Shown: positions 8,026-16,620 of the stretch, one piece after another
Layout: every line of letters begins with the position of its first letter
Numbering within the stretch: position 1 is the first letter of the stretch
Origin: Acidobacteria bacterium UBA7540
Lineage (GTDB): Bacteria > Acidobacteriota > Terriglobia > UBA7540
Length of the DNA: 22,298 nt
Assembly (NCBI GenBank): GCA_002478145.1
Contig: DLMI01000133.1
Span: 1-22,298 of the forward strand
Direction: 5' to 3'
Notes under the pieces: model-generated
What the model was told of the DNA's origin: nothing
Seen by the model: only the letters and a program-made list of their open reading frames with translations
Database searches by the model: none
Translations under genes and position numbers: made by a program

Positions 8026-11000
8026 ATGGCACCAAGCCGCGATCAAACAAGCGATAATCTCTTGCCCTCCGTGACCGCTGCCGGCGGGGGAGGCGCATCT
8101 GGCGTCCAGCGCTCCGGCCCCGGGAGCTCTGCGGTTGCGGGGGAAGCAGCGGCTTCCGTTTTGCCGGTCACCAGAACCAACGGGGCGACAGATTCTTCCG
8201 GCAAGAACGGGGAAGCGGATTCCATTGTGGTGCGCGGGGCGCGCGTACACAATCTGAAGAATATTGATTGCTCCATACCTCACAACCGATTGACGGTGGT
8301 GACAGGCCTTTCGGGCTCGGGCAAGTCCAGCTTGGCTTTTGACACGCTCTATGCCGAGGGGCAGCGTCGTTACATCGAATCGCTCTCCGCTTACGCCCGG
8401 CAGTTTCTGGAACGCATGGAAAAGCCGGACGTTGACGAAGTGGTGGGGATTGCTCCTCCCGTGGCGATCCGCCAGAAGAACACCACTCGTAATCCCCGCT
8501 CGACCGTGGCCACGGCCACCGAAATCTACGATTATCTTAGACTTTTATTTGCGCGCGTCGGCGTCACCACCTGCTATCAATGCGGCCAGGTGGTGCGCAG
8601 AGATCATGTGGATGAAGTCGCTGACCAGGTGGTTGCCATGGAAGCTGGCCGGCGCTTTTACGTTCTCTTCCAGGTGAATTCGGGCGCATCGCCAGCCGTG
8701 GCAGAAGGCCACGGGGATGCGTCCGGGACAGACTCGCCACCTTCCCTCGAGGCAAGAGCGAGCGGGCGAGCGACGCGCGATAAAGGAGCGGCTCGCGCTC
8801 ATGCGGGTTCTTTGGAGGAAAGGGGAGAGCCTTCTTCACTGCGCCCGCCTGCACCGCCGGACGAATCACTCAAACCACGGCTGTTCTCGCTTCGCCAGCA
8901 TGGGTTCAACCGGCTGTACCAGGACGGGCGCGTCTTCGAATTCTCGACACCAGAGTCGCTACTCGAGGTCGATTTCGCAGAGCCCGTTTATATCCTTGTG
9001 GACCGTCTGGCGGTGGGGCGGGAGATCCGCCAGCGGCTGATTGATTCCCTTGAACTCTGCTTCCGAGAAGCCGGGGAGGCAGCCCTGGAGTTTGTTTCGC
9101 CGGAACCTGCTTCTCCGCCGGAACGCCTGGTCTTTAGCGAGCGGTTTGAGTGCAAGCGGTGCAAGATCGCATTTCAAGCGCCCGAGCCCGGCTTCTTTTC
9201 GTTCAATAATCCTTACGGCGCCTGCCCCCGCTGCCAGGGATTTGGCAACACCATTGATTTCGACCTGGACTTGGTTATTCCGGACAAGAATAAAAGTCTT
9301 GCTCAAGGGGCAGTGGAGCCTTGGACCAAGCCCCGTTACCGGACGCTTTACAACGAGATGAAGCGGGCGGCTCGGGCCAAGGGTATTCCTCTGGATGTTC
9401 CTTATTATCGGCTGGCTTCGGAGCAGCGGCGGTGGTTGATCGAGGGTGACGAAGATTTTTCGGGAATTCGTGGCTTCTTCAATTATCTGGAGAGGAAGAA
9501 GTATAAGCTGCACGTGCGCGTTTTCCTCAGCCGATACCGTGGATACACGCTTTGCCCGGAGTGCCAGGGCGGCCGGCTGCGTCGCGAAGCCCTGCACGTT
9601 CTCCTGGACGGAAAAAACATCACGGAAGTCTGCCGCATGTCGATCCAGGATGCCTACCCTTTCTTCAATGAGCTCCGGCTGTCGCCGGAACAGCAGGCGG
9701 TGGCGGACAAGGTGCTCGACGAAATCCGCTCGCGACTGAAATTCCTTTACAAGGTCGGCCTGGAATACCTGACGCTCGACCGGTTGGCGTCCACGCTCTC
9801 CGGAGGTGAGTCGCAGCGAATTCAGTTGGCGACGGCGCTCGGCTCGAGCCTGGTGGGTGCGCTCTATGTGCTGGACGAGCCCTCCATTGGGCTACATCCT
9901 CGCGACACTGGCAGGCTCATTGAAATCCTGAAGACCCTGCGCGACTTGGGCAACACGGTCCTGGTCGTCGAGCATGACCCGGAGATGATGCGAGAGTCGG
10001 ACAAGATCCTGGACTTAGGTCCGGGAGCGGGGGAGCATGGTGGCCGCCTGGTGTACGAAGGCGATCTGGCAGGTCTCTGCGCCAATCCGCAGTCGCTCAC
10101 CGGCCGTTACCTGTCCGGCGGGCTGGAGATTCCAGTGCCCTCGGAACGACGGAAGCCCGGGAAGTCCTGGCTGCGCATTCGTGGCGCGCGTCAACACAAT
10201 CTGAAATCGATAGACGTGGACATTCCGCTGGGGCTCATGGTGTGCGTGAGCGGGGTTTCCGGTTCGGGAAAATCCACGCTGGTTCATGACGTTCTTTATA
10301 ACGCCCTGATTTCCCGCCGCGGCCTGCGGGCTCCACGTGCCCAGTACGAGGCAATCGAAGGTGATCAGCAGCTTGCGGATGTGGTGCTCGTGGACCAGTC
10401 ACCACTGGGGCGGACGCCTCGTTCCAATCCCATCACTTACATCAAGGCCTTCGACGCCATACGAGATGTTTTTGCTGCCACGCCTGAAGCGCGCAAGCGT
10501 GGGTATTCGCCCGGCTACTTTTCCTTCAATATCCCCGGTGGCCGTTGTGAGACCTGCCAGGGGGATGGCACGGTGACGCTGGAGATGCAGTTTCTGGCCG
10601 ATGTCGAGCTGGTGTGCGAGGAATGCGGCGGCCGCCGTTTCAAACCCAGTGTCCTGGAAGTGCGTTACAAGGGCAAGAACATTTACGAAGTGCTGCAAAT
10701 GACTGTGAAAGAGGCCCTGGGCTTCTTTTCAGGCTTTCCGAAGGTGACCCGTAAGATACGCGTCCTGGAGGAGGTTGGGCTCGGCTATTTGCGCCTGGGG
10801 CAATCCGCCACGACTCTCTCGGGTGGCGAGGCCCAGCGGGTGCGGTTGGCGGCGCATCTTGCTCATCAGGCGGGCGAAAACACGCTTTTTATCTTCGATG
10901 AACCCACCACGGGCTTGCATTTCGACGACATCAGCAAATTACTGGCAGCGTTTCGCAGGCTGATCGACGCCGGCGCGAGCGTTCTGATCATCGAGCACAA

Positions 11001-11193
11001 CATGGACGTCCTGAAGACCGCTGACTGGATCATCGACCTGGGGCCGGAGGGCGGCGACTCAGGGGGTTACGTGGTGGTCGCCGGCCCTCCGGAAAACCTC
11101 GTCAAGAACCCTCTCTCCTTCACAGGAAAGTTCCTCGCCAAGTACCTGCGAAATTTCAAGGGGGTGGGTCGAGTTGCTCGCCATGAAGCGTAG
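8026..11193 (+). CDS. uvrA: Excinuclease ABC subunit A (UvrA)
   Basis: 1055 aa from ATG 8026. UvrA is the damage-recognition ATPase of nucleotide excision repair; it loads UvrB on damaged DNA. Both ABC modules are intact: Walker A GLSGSGKS (about 94-101) and GVSGSGKS (743-750), signatures LSGGESQR and LSGGEAQR, and Walker B segments VLDEPSIGLHP and IFDEPTTGLHF. Zinc modules are present: C376/C379/C400/C403 and C841/C844/C864/C867. It is about 110 aa longer than the usual 940. The excess is a low-complexity N-terminus (about 60 aa before VVRGARVHNLKNID) and a Gly/Ala/Ser/Arg-rich linker at about residues 218-285, within the UvrB-binding region. The start is uncertain: upstream GTG 7960 lies inside a repeat element, and a downstream non-ATG start (for example GTG 8227) would give the canonical N-terminus. 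A promoter lies at 7841-7869. Confidence 0.96.
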   Translation: MAPSRDQTSDNLLPSVTAAGGGGASGVQRSGPGSSAVAGEAAASVLPVTRTNGATDSSGKNGEADSIVVRGARVHNLKNIDCSIPHNRLTVVTGLSGSGKSSLAFDTLYAEGQRRYIESLSAYARQFLERMEKPDVDEVVGIAPPVAIRQKNTTRNPRSTVATATEIYDYLRLLFARVGVTTCYQCGQVVRRDHVDEVADQVVAMEAGRRFYVLFQVNSGASPAVAEGHGDASGTDSPPSLEARASGRATRDKGAARAHAGSLEERGEPSSLRPPAPPDESLKPRLFSLRQHGFNRLYQDGRVFEFSTPESLLEVDFAEPVYILVDRLAVGREIRQRLIDSLELCFREAGEAALEFVSPEPASPPERLVFSERFECKRCKIAFQAPEPGFFSFNNPYGACPRCQGFGNTIDFDLDLVIPDKNKSLAQGAVEPWTKPRYRTLYNEMKRAARAKGIPLDVPYYRLASEQRRWLIEGDEDFSGIRGFFNYLERKKYKLHVRVFLSRYRGYTLCPECQGGRLRREALHVLLDGKNITEVCRMSIQDAYPFFNELRLSPEQQAVADKVLDEIRSRLKFLYKVGLEYLTLDRLASTLSGGESQRIQLATALGSSLVGALYVLDEPSIGLHPRDTGRLIEILKTLRDLGNTVLVVEHDPEMMRESDKILDLGPGAGEHGGRLVYEGDLAGLCANPQSLTGRYLSGGLEIPVPSERRKPGKSWLRIRGARQHNLKSIDVDIPLGLMVCVSGVSGSGKSTLVHDVLYNALISRRGLRAPRAQYEAIEGDQQLADVVLVDQSPLGRTPRSNPITYIKAFDAIRDVFAATPEARKRGYSPGYFSFNIPGGRCETCQGDGTVTLEMQFLADVELVCEECGGRRFKPSVLEVRYKGKNIYEVLQMTVKEALGFFSGFPKVTRKIRVLEEVGLGYLRLGQSATTLSGGEAQRVRLAAHLAHQAGENTLFIFDEPTTGLHFDDISKLLAAFRRLIDAGASVLIIEHNMDVLKTADWIIDLGPEGGDSGGYVVVAGPPENLVKNPLSFTGKFLAKYLRNFKGVGRVARHEA
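8685..8721. repeat. Nested hairpin inside the uvrA linker coding region
   Basis: The outer stem CGCATC (8685-8690)/GATGCG (8716-8721) encloses a perfect 7-bp inner stem CCGTGGC (8696-8702), loop AGAAG, GCCACGG (8708-8714). It falls in the low-complexity linker of UvrA and looks like a repeat element absorbed into the reading frame. Confidence 0.5.
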
Positions 11194-12631
11194 CGCTGGC
11201 TTTGGAGTGCGGCAGCTTGCTGCCGCTTTTGCGTCTCGAGCTTGCTCGAGCCGCTGCCGGAAGCAAGCTTCCGGCGAGGGAAAGCGGCAGCAAGCTGCCG
11301 CACTCCAAAGCCCGCCCAAGCGGGCAGCGCCCCTCTTGCTCGGCAGCCTTATTCTTTGCCTCTTCTGGGTCGTTCCAGGGCGCGTGCTGGTTGCGATCGG
11401 ACCGGGCCAAGAAAGCCCTTCCCGAACCCATCATGACGCGGACGTATCCACGCTCCTCCGCACTGCGCAAGACGCGCTAGGCCGGAACGACTTTGCCGCC
11501 GCCGCTGACGCCCTGAAACAGGTGGTGGAAGTGCAGCCGACCCTGACCGCGGCCTGGTTTAACCTGGCCTATGCATACACCGGATTGCATAAGCACGAGG
11601 AAGCCGTCGCCTCCTACCGAAAAGCCCTGGCCCTTGATCCAAACCTGTTTGAAGCCCGCCTGAACCTGGGGATTCTACTCATCCAACTGAACAATCCCCA
11701 GGCTGCTTTGGAACACTTGGAAAAAGCCGCGACGCTTAAGCCGGACCATCTCCGTGCCCAGTTGTACTATGGGCGGGCGCTCGCTCTCACGGGCCAAACG
11801 GAGCGCGCGGAAAAGCAGTACCAGACGGTGCTGCGACTTGATCCAAGGCTGGCCAGCGCGCATTACGACCTGGGTCAACTTTACTTGCAACAGAAGCGCT
11901 ACCAGGAGGCGCTCGGCTCTTTTCAAAAAGCTTCCGAACGGGACCCTACGCTATCCCAGGCTCAACTGGGCATGGCCCTCGCCATGGAAGGATTGAAAGA
12001 CGAGGTCAATGCCGCCGGTCATTTCGAGCAATACTTGGCCGCTCGTCCTGACGACCTGGAAACTCGTTTTCATTTGGCACGCTTGTACCTCGAGCAGGGA
12101 AAGAACCAGCAGGCTTACGAGGGTCTCCAGAGCGTCTACCGCGCCAAACCGGGGATCCCCGGCTTGGCTGCGGCGCTGGGGGATGTCTGCGCGCTCCTGA
12201 AGAAATTCTCTGAGTCTGAGAAGTTTTACCGTCAGGCTCTCCTCGCCATCCCGGCTGACCCGGACCTGCACCGGGCTTTGGGACAGACCTTGCTGGAGGA
12301 AGAGAAGTTATCGGAGGCTGAAGTCGAGTTTCGGACGGCTCTGAAGAGCGACCCCAGGAATCACGATGCTGGGCAGGGACTGGCCACCAGTCTCTATCTT
12401 CAAAAGCGCTACCCGGAGGCCATCCCATTGCTCGAAGCTCTGGTGCGCGCTCCCAATCCTCCTGCCATACTCTTCTTTGCCCTCGCCACCTGTTACGACA
12501 ACCTCCATGTCCTTAAGAAGGCCCTCGACAACTACGAGCGTTTTCTGCAGCTCTCAAAAGGCCAGAGCCCGGACCACGAATGGCAGGCCACCCAGCGCGC
12601 CAAGCTACTCCGACACCAATTGGAGAAATAG
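11183..12631 (+). CDS. Exported TPR-repeat protein (start uncertain)
   Basis: About eleven consecutive 34-residue TPRs fill nearly the whole mature protein, with consensus residues such as AxxNLGxxY and AxxxYxxALxxDP. TPR arrays mediate protein contacts, so this is probably a periplasmic scaffold; the partner is unknown. The frame is open from ATG 11183 (482 aa), but codons 6-43 are translated from the inverted-repeat element at 11199-11311 and read as low-grade Arg/Ala/Ser sequence. The first natural-looking part is the hydrophobic stretch LLLGSLILCLFWVVPG, a likely signal peptide, and TTG 11336 (431 aa) would begin inside it. Either the repeat has become the N-terminus or the true start is TTG 11336 or another weak codon. 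The gene overlaps the last codons of uvrA and leads a same-strand run of five genes. Confidence 0.85.
   Translation: MKRSAGFGVRQLAAAFASRACSSRCRKQASGEGKRQQAAALQSPPKRAAPLLLGSLILCLFWVVPGRVLVAIGPGQESPSRTHHDADVSTLLRTAQDALGRNDFAAAADALKQVVEVQPTLTAAWFNLAYAYTGLHKHEEAVASYRKALALDPNLFEARLNLGILLIQLNNPQAALEHLEKAATLKPDHLRAQLYYGRALALTGQTERAEKQYQTVLRLDPRLASAHYDLGQLYLQQKRYQEALGSFQKASERDPTLSQAQLGMALAMEGLKDEVNAAGHFEQYLAARPDDLETRFHLARLYLEQGKNQQAYEGLQSVYRAKPGIPGLAAALGDVCALLKKFSESEKFYRQALLAIPADPDLHRALGQTLLEEEKLSEAEVEFRTALKSDPRNHDAGQGLATSLYLQKRYPEAIPLLEALVRAPNPPAILFFALATCYDNLHVLKKALDNYERFLQLSKGQSPDHEWQATQRAKLLRHQLEK
11199..11311. repeat. Family I inverted-repeat element, copy A
   Basis: The terminal repeats are 31 bp and perfect (11199-11229 versus 11281-11311). 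Four hairpins occur in order: GCGGCAG-CTTG-CTGCCGC (11209-11226), CTCGAG-CTTG-CTCGAG (11235-11250), GCCGGAAG-CAAG-CTTCCGGC (11256-11275) and GCGGCAG-CAAG-CTGCCGC (11284-11301). Every stem closes with AG/CT on a CTTG or CAAG tetraloop, but the inner stems differ. The element starts 6 nt after the uvrA stop codon and overlaps the 5' end of the TPR frame. Confidence 0.9.
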
Positions 12632-12651
12632 CTATAATAGAATTATCGGTT

Positions 12652-13167
12652 ATGATCTGGCGAGCGCTTCTCTCGATCGCATTCTTGCTCATCGGCGTGC
12701 CGGTGTTCCTTGCCGGCGCTTCCTCTGCACCGTCTTCCGAAACCGAAGCGCAACTGCTGGCGCGCATGCAGATGGAGCACGACCCCGTAAGAAAATCCAA
12801 GCAAGAAACTCGTCTGGCGCGGATCAAGCTGCGGCAAGCAATCCAAGCCTGCGGGCAAGGGAATATCGAGCAGGGTGCACAGCTTGTCAGCGCTTACCTG
12901 GGCAGGATCAAAGACTCGTGGCAAATACTCAGGAGTTCCGGGCGCAACGCCGCGCGCGCCTCCCAGGGTTTCAAGGAACTGGACATTGAGTTGCGCGAGG
13001 ATGAGCGGTTGCTCGATGACCTGAAGCGGCGAGTCTCCTATTTTGAGCGTGACCCCATCGAGAAAGCCGCGAAGGAAGTCGAGCAGGTGAGGGCAGAAGT
13101 CCTTCAGGCACTGTTTCCTGCGGCTCGGGTGCCGGAGGCTGCAAAGCCTTTGCGCAAAACTGATTGA
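12652..13167 (+). CDS. Small exported helical protein, unknown function
   Basis: 171 aa from ATG 12652; longer upstream starts run back into the TPR gene and are rejected. Residues 1-22 (MIWRALLSIAFLLIGVPVFL and on) are a signal peptide or anchor, with cleavage likely near AGASS. The remainder is almost all helical and highly charged (KQETRLARIKLRQA, ELREDERLLDDLKRRVSYFERD), suggesting coiled coil. I do not recognise the family. It sits 20 nt after the TPR gene and 23 nt before another small exported protein, so co-expression is likely. A TATAAT at 12633-12638 is present but has no credible -35. Confidence 0.7.
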   Translation: MIWRALLSIAFLLIGVPVFLAGASSAPSSETEAQLLARMQMEHDPVRKSKQETRLARIKLRQAIQACGQGNIEQGAQLVSAYLGRIKDSWQILRSSGRNAARASQGFKELDIELREDERLLDDLKRRVSYFERDPIEKAAKEVEQVRAEVLQALFPAARVPEAAKPLRKTD

Positions 13168-13190
13168 AAGGTTCACCGGAGGCCTTGACG

Positions 13191-13838
13191 GTGAAATCAC
13201 AAGCCACTCTGGTTTTGGCGCTCCTTATGCCCTTGGCCGCGCCGGCGATGACGGCTCTGGCGCAAAAACCGGATTACATTTCAGATGAAGAAGAAGACAA
13301 GATTCGCGAGGCACAAGAGCCCTCCGAGCGCATCGAGGTTTACCTCACTCTGGCTCAAAGCCGCCTGGATCGAATCGAGGGGTTTCGCAGCAAGCCCATG
13401 GACCCCCAATACGATAACGGCGCGTATATCGACCACTTGCTGGACGAATACATCTCACTCACGGACGATCTGAAGAACTGGATCCAGGACCAGTATGATC
13501 GCCAGGGCGACATGCGCAAGGGACTCCGGAAAGTTCTTGAGATGGGCCCCAAACAACTTCATGACTTGGGGCGAATCCAAGAGTCGCCGGATGCCTATGC
13601 CGCCGATTACGCGAAGTCCCTCCGTGACGCCAAGGACGACCTCACGGATGCCCTGGACGGCGCCACCAAGGCCCTCGCTGATCAGGTGAAAAGATTTGGA
13701 GAACTGAAGTCCGAGAAGGTGGAGGCCCAATCCGAAAAGGAACGGTTGAAAGAAGAGAAGAAGCGTACAAGAGAAGAGGAGAAACTTCGCAAGAAGGAGC
13801 GCAAACAGGCCCCGCCTCCCGATCGCGACGAAGACTGA
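13191..13838 (+). CDS. Small exported coiled-coil protein, unknown function
   Basis: 215 aa from GTG 13191, chosen because GGAGG ends 8 nt before it; a TTG at 13164 without a ribosome site would add nine residues. The signal peptide is KSQATLVLALLMPLAAPAMTALAQ, probably cut after ALA. The mature part is acidic and helical with many Asp/Leu heptads. The last 45 residues are a highly charged Lys/Glu/Arg coiled coil (LKEEKKRTREEEKLRKKERK) ending in PPPDRDED. Its size, export and helical nature match its upstream neighbour, so they may act together, for example as periplasmic partners of the TPR protein; this is inference from context only. I recognise no named domain. Confidence 0.7.
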   Translation: MKSQATLVLALLMPLAAPAMTALAQKPDYISDEEEDKIREAQEPSERIEVYLTLAQSRLDRIEGFRSKPMDPQYDNGAYIDHLLDEYISLTDDLKNWIQDQYDRQGDMRKGLRKVLEMGPKQLHDLGRIQESPDAYAADYAKSLRDAKDDLTDALDGATKALADQVKRFGELKSEKVEAQSEKERLKEEKKRTREEEKLRKKERKQAPPPDRDED

Positions 13839-13867
13839 GAGAGTGCGCGACGTTTACTGTCCTACCC

Positions 13868-14605
13868 ATGCGACTTGAACAGATGCCGCTGCCCCTAGCC
13901 TTTTCATCAGAGCCGGTGGAGATCTTCCTAAGGGTCTTTCGGTGGCTCCGCATCGCCGCGGCCCTGCCGAGCCTGCGGGTTGAATTCCGTCCCTTTGCAG
14001 GTTTGCGCAGCACCATTTGTCTGCGCAAAGACCATCCGGAAGTCTGCATTTCCGACGTATTACAGGACGCGCCACTCCTGGTTCTGGAAGCGCTGGCGGA
14101 GATCTTGCTGTGCAAAATTTATCGCCGACGCGCTTCGCGTGAGGCGCGCGAATGCTATCTGGCTTACGTTTTAAGCCCTGCCATTCGCCACCGCATTGAC
14201 CAAGCGCGGCGCGAACGTGGCACAAAACGCTTACGTCCCGCCCGTGGCCGTTGGCATAATCTGGAGGAGATATTTCAGCGTCTGAACCAGAAGTTCTTCA
14301 ACAGCGAGCTTTCCGTTACTTGCCTGGGCTGGAGCCTTAAGAATTCGCGGACCATCCTTGGCCATTACGACGCCGGCCATGGGATGATTGTCATCAACCG
14401 AGCGTTGGACTCTTCCACAGCTCCGGCCCACCTGGTTGAATACCTGGTGTTCCACGAGATGCTCCATATGCGATTCCCGGTGGAGCGCAACGGGCACCGC
14501 CGCGTGGTGCATTCCCGCGCGTTTCGTGAGGCAGAGAGAGAGTTTCCAAAATACGAAGAGGCTCGAAGGAACTTGAAGCACTTTCAGTACCTGAAGGAGG
14601 TCTGA
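13868..14605 (+). CDS. SprT-like/M48-type zinc metallopeptidase domain protein
   Basis: 245 aa. The C-terminal half has the layout of SprT-like metalloproteases: LNQKFFNSELSVTCLGWS (139-156), a glycine-rich strand LGHYDAGHGMIVINRAL, then VFHEMLH with the HExxH zinc site at H196-E197-H200 and a probable third ligand H215 in RRVVHSRAF. The N-terminal 120 residues are helical and basic with no recognised motif. There is no signal peptide, so it is probably cytoplasmic, unlike its exported neighbours. Family members act on proteins, some on DNA-protein crosslinks, but the bacterial versions are mostly uncharacterised and I assign no substrate. No strong ribosome site precedes ATG 13868; ATG at residue 6 is an alternative. 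The gene is 29 nt after its upstream neighbour and 3 nt before the GH97 start, so the two are probably translated together. Confidence 0.8.
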   Translation: MRLEQMPLPLAFSSEPVEIFLRVFRWLRIAAALPSLRVEFRPFAGLRSTICLRKDHPEVCISDVLQDAPLLVLEALAEILLCKIYRRRASREARECYLAYVLSPAIRHRIDQARRERGTKRLRPARGRWHNLEEIFQRLNQKFFNSELSVTCLGWSLKNSRTILGHYDAGHGMIVINRALDSSTAPAHLVEYLVFHEMLHMRFPVERNGHRRVVHSRAFREAEREFPKYEEARRNLKHFQYLKEV

Positions 14606-14608
14606 CTG

Positions 14609-16618
14609 ATGCGAACAAGAATAGTGACTGCTCCCATGACTTTTCTGGTGTTAGGTCTGTCGATGATTGCTCCCAGTTTGAATTTCGGGTCGGAACCGCT
14701 CGCCGTGACGTCTCCGGATGGCAGCATCAAGGTTGAAGTTGAACTGAAGGCCAATCCGCAGCCCTATCTGCCCGGTGAGCGCGCCTATTATCGGGTTTCT
14801 TACAAGGGGACTCAGGTTCTTAAAGATTCTCCCCTGGGACTCGACTTTGTAGGATCGCGGCCCTTGGATCGCGATTTCGAGATTTCCGGGTCGAATCGAC
14901 AGTCTCACAACGGCGCCTGGGAAAATGTCTTCGGAGTGAAACGCCGGATTCCCGACAATTACAACCAGCTCACGATTTCACTCGAGGAACGCCAGGCGCC
15001 GAATCGCCGAGTTGACCTGATCTTCAGGGTTTTCAACGAAGGCGTGGCTTTCCGTTACTTCCTTCCGCAGCAGGCGGCCCTCGGCAAGTTCGTGCTGGCG
15101 GCGGAGAACACGGGTTTCTATTTCGCCCAAGATTCCTCCGCCTTCGCGCTCAATATGGGGAAATTCAATACCTCCAATGAGGGTGAGTTCCGGCACATCA
15201 GCCTCAATGAGATCAGGCCTTCCTCCATCATCAACTTGCCTTTGTTGGTGGAGATTCCAGGTGGCCCCTGGGTTGGCCTGCTCGAAGCGGACTTGACGGA
15301 CTATTCAGGAATGTATGTGGGCGGCGTGCCGGCTGTGGAGAACGCGCTGCTCAGCAAACTTTCGCCCACGCGCGATCGCATGGATCAGGTGGTGATTGGT
15401 TCCACACCCAAGACCACACCGTGGCGAGTCCTTTTGATCAATTCGCGGCCTGGGGGACTGATTGAGAGTAACTATATCGTTCTCGATTTGAGTGCACCTT
15501 GCGCACTCACAGACACTTCCTGGATCCAGCCCGGTAAGTCTGCGTGGGATTGGTGGTCAGGAAGCTTTGCCAAGAAGGTGGATTTCAAGCCCGGCATGAA
15601 CACGGCCACCATGAAGCATTACATTGACTTTGCGGCAGAGCACCACCTGGAATATATGCTGGTTGATGCCGGATGGTACCCGGCGCACGATTACACGCAC
15701 GCGCTGGACATCCTGCATCACGTCCCGGAAGTCGATGTCCCCGACATCATTGCTTACGGCAAGCAGAAGGGTGTGAAAGTTTTGCTCTGGCTATTCTGGA
15801 GCGCGCTGGACAAACAGATGGACGAGGCAATGTCGCTCTATGAGAAATGGGGCGCCGCTGGAATCAAAGTCGATTTCATGGACCACGACGATCAGGAGAT
15901 GGTGAACTTCTATGAGCGGTGCGTCCGAAAGGCCGCCGAACATCACTTGGTGGTGGATCTCCACGGCGCCTACAAGCCCACCGGCTTGCGGCGAACTTAT
16001 CCCAATCTTCTCACCCGCGAGGGGGTGATGGGCATGGAGTACAGCAAGTGGAGCGACCGCGTCACGCCCGAGCACGACGTAACCATTCCCTTCACGCGAA
16101 TGCTTGCCGGGCCGATGGACTTTACTCCCGGCGCCTTCAACAACGCGGCGCGCGGCCATTTCGTGGCGCGCAACCTCGAGCCCATGTCGCAAGGAACGCG
16201 TACCCATCAGTTGGCCATGTACGTGGTTTATGAGAGCCCGCTGGTCATGCTCGCCGATTATCCCGAGGCCTATGACCACAACCCTGGCATGGAGTTCCTG
16301 GATAAGGTCCCGACCGTTTGGGATGATACCAAGGTCTTGAACGGCGAACCGGCCAAGTACATCACCGTGGCCCGCCAGCATGGCGACGCGTGGTTTCTGG
16401 GAAGCATGACCAACTGGGAGGCACGTGACTTGGAGTTGCCCCTGGATTTCCTTGGCAAAGGTGAATACGAGGCGCAGATTTTCTCCGATGGCCCGGATGC
16501 AGATACCGTGGGCACCAGCTTGGCCATCAGCACAAAGCGGGTGAAATCGAACGACAAGCTCAATGTCCACTTAGCGCCTGGCGGCGGATTGGCGGTGATT
16601 TTTTCCCCTCTGCCGTAG
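14609..16618 (+). CDS. GH97 family glycosidase, retaining-type (alpha-galactosidase-like)
   Basis: 669 aa. Residues 1-28 are a signal peptide ending near NFGSEP. Then come the N-terminal beta-sandwich (SPDGSIKVEVEL to about 300), a TIM barrel opening with SWIQPGKSAWDWWSG, and a C-terminal beta domain from about 580. GH97 splits into inverting enzymes, with Glu bases, and retaining enzymes, with an Asp nucleophile. Here GIKVDFMDHDDQEMV places D422 at the retaining nucleophile, and E477 in REGVMGMEYSKW is 55 residues on, the same spacing as nucleophile and acid/base in the Bacteroides retaining GH97 (D415/E470, from memory). An alpha-galactoside-type substrate is therefore likely, acting in the periplasm. 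AAGGAGG lies 8 nt before the ATG, within the end of the metallopeptidase gene. No SusC/D-type transport genes are nearby. Confidence 0.93.
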   Translation: MRTRIVTAPMTFLVLGLSMIAPSLNFGSEPLAVTSPDGSIKVEVELKANPQPYLPGERAYYRVSYKGTQVLKDSPLGLDFVGSRPLDRDFEISGSNRQSHNGAWENVFGVKRRIPDNYNQLTISLEERQAPNRRVDLIFRVFNEGVAFRYFLPQQAALGKFVLAAENTGFYFAQDSSAFALNMGKFNTSNEGEFRHISLNEIRPSSIINLPLLVEIPGGPWVGLLEADLTDYSGMYVGGVPAVENALLSKLSPTRDRMDQVVIGSTPKTTPWRVLLINSRPGGLIESNYIVLDLSAPCALTDTSWIQPGKSAWDWWSGSFAKKVDFKPGMNTATMKHYIDFAAEHHLEYMLVDAGWYPAHDYTHALDILHHVPEVDVPDIIAYGKQKGVKVLLWLFWSALDKQMDEAMSLYEKWGAAGIKVDFMDHDDQEMVNFYERCVRKAAEHHLVVDLHGAYKPTGLRRTYPNLLTREGVMGMEYSKWSDRVTPEHDVTIPFTRMLAGPMDFTPGAFNNAARGHFVARNLEPMSQGTRTHQLAMYVVYESPLVMLADYPEAYDHNPGMEFLDKVPTVWDDTKVLNGEPAKYITVARQHGDAWFLGSMTNWEARDLELPLDFLGKGEYEAQIFSDGPDADTVGTSLAISTKRVKSNDKLNVHLAPGGGLAVIFSPLP

Positions 16619-16620
16619 AT

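Noticed and set aside
11199..11311. CRISPR-like or tandem repeat array
   Set aside because: Repeats are inverted and each hairpin differs; there are no regular direct repeats with spacers.
12633..12638. TATAAT just before the 171-aa protein gene
   Set aside because: No acceptable -35 at 16-18 nt upstream and the gene is only 20 nt after its neighbour; probably chance or an extra weak promoter.
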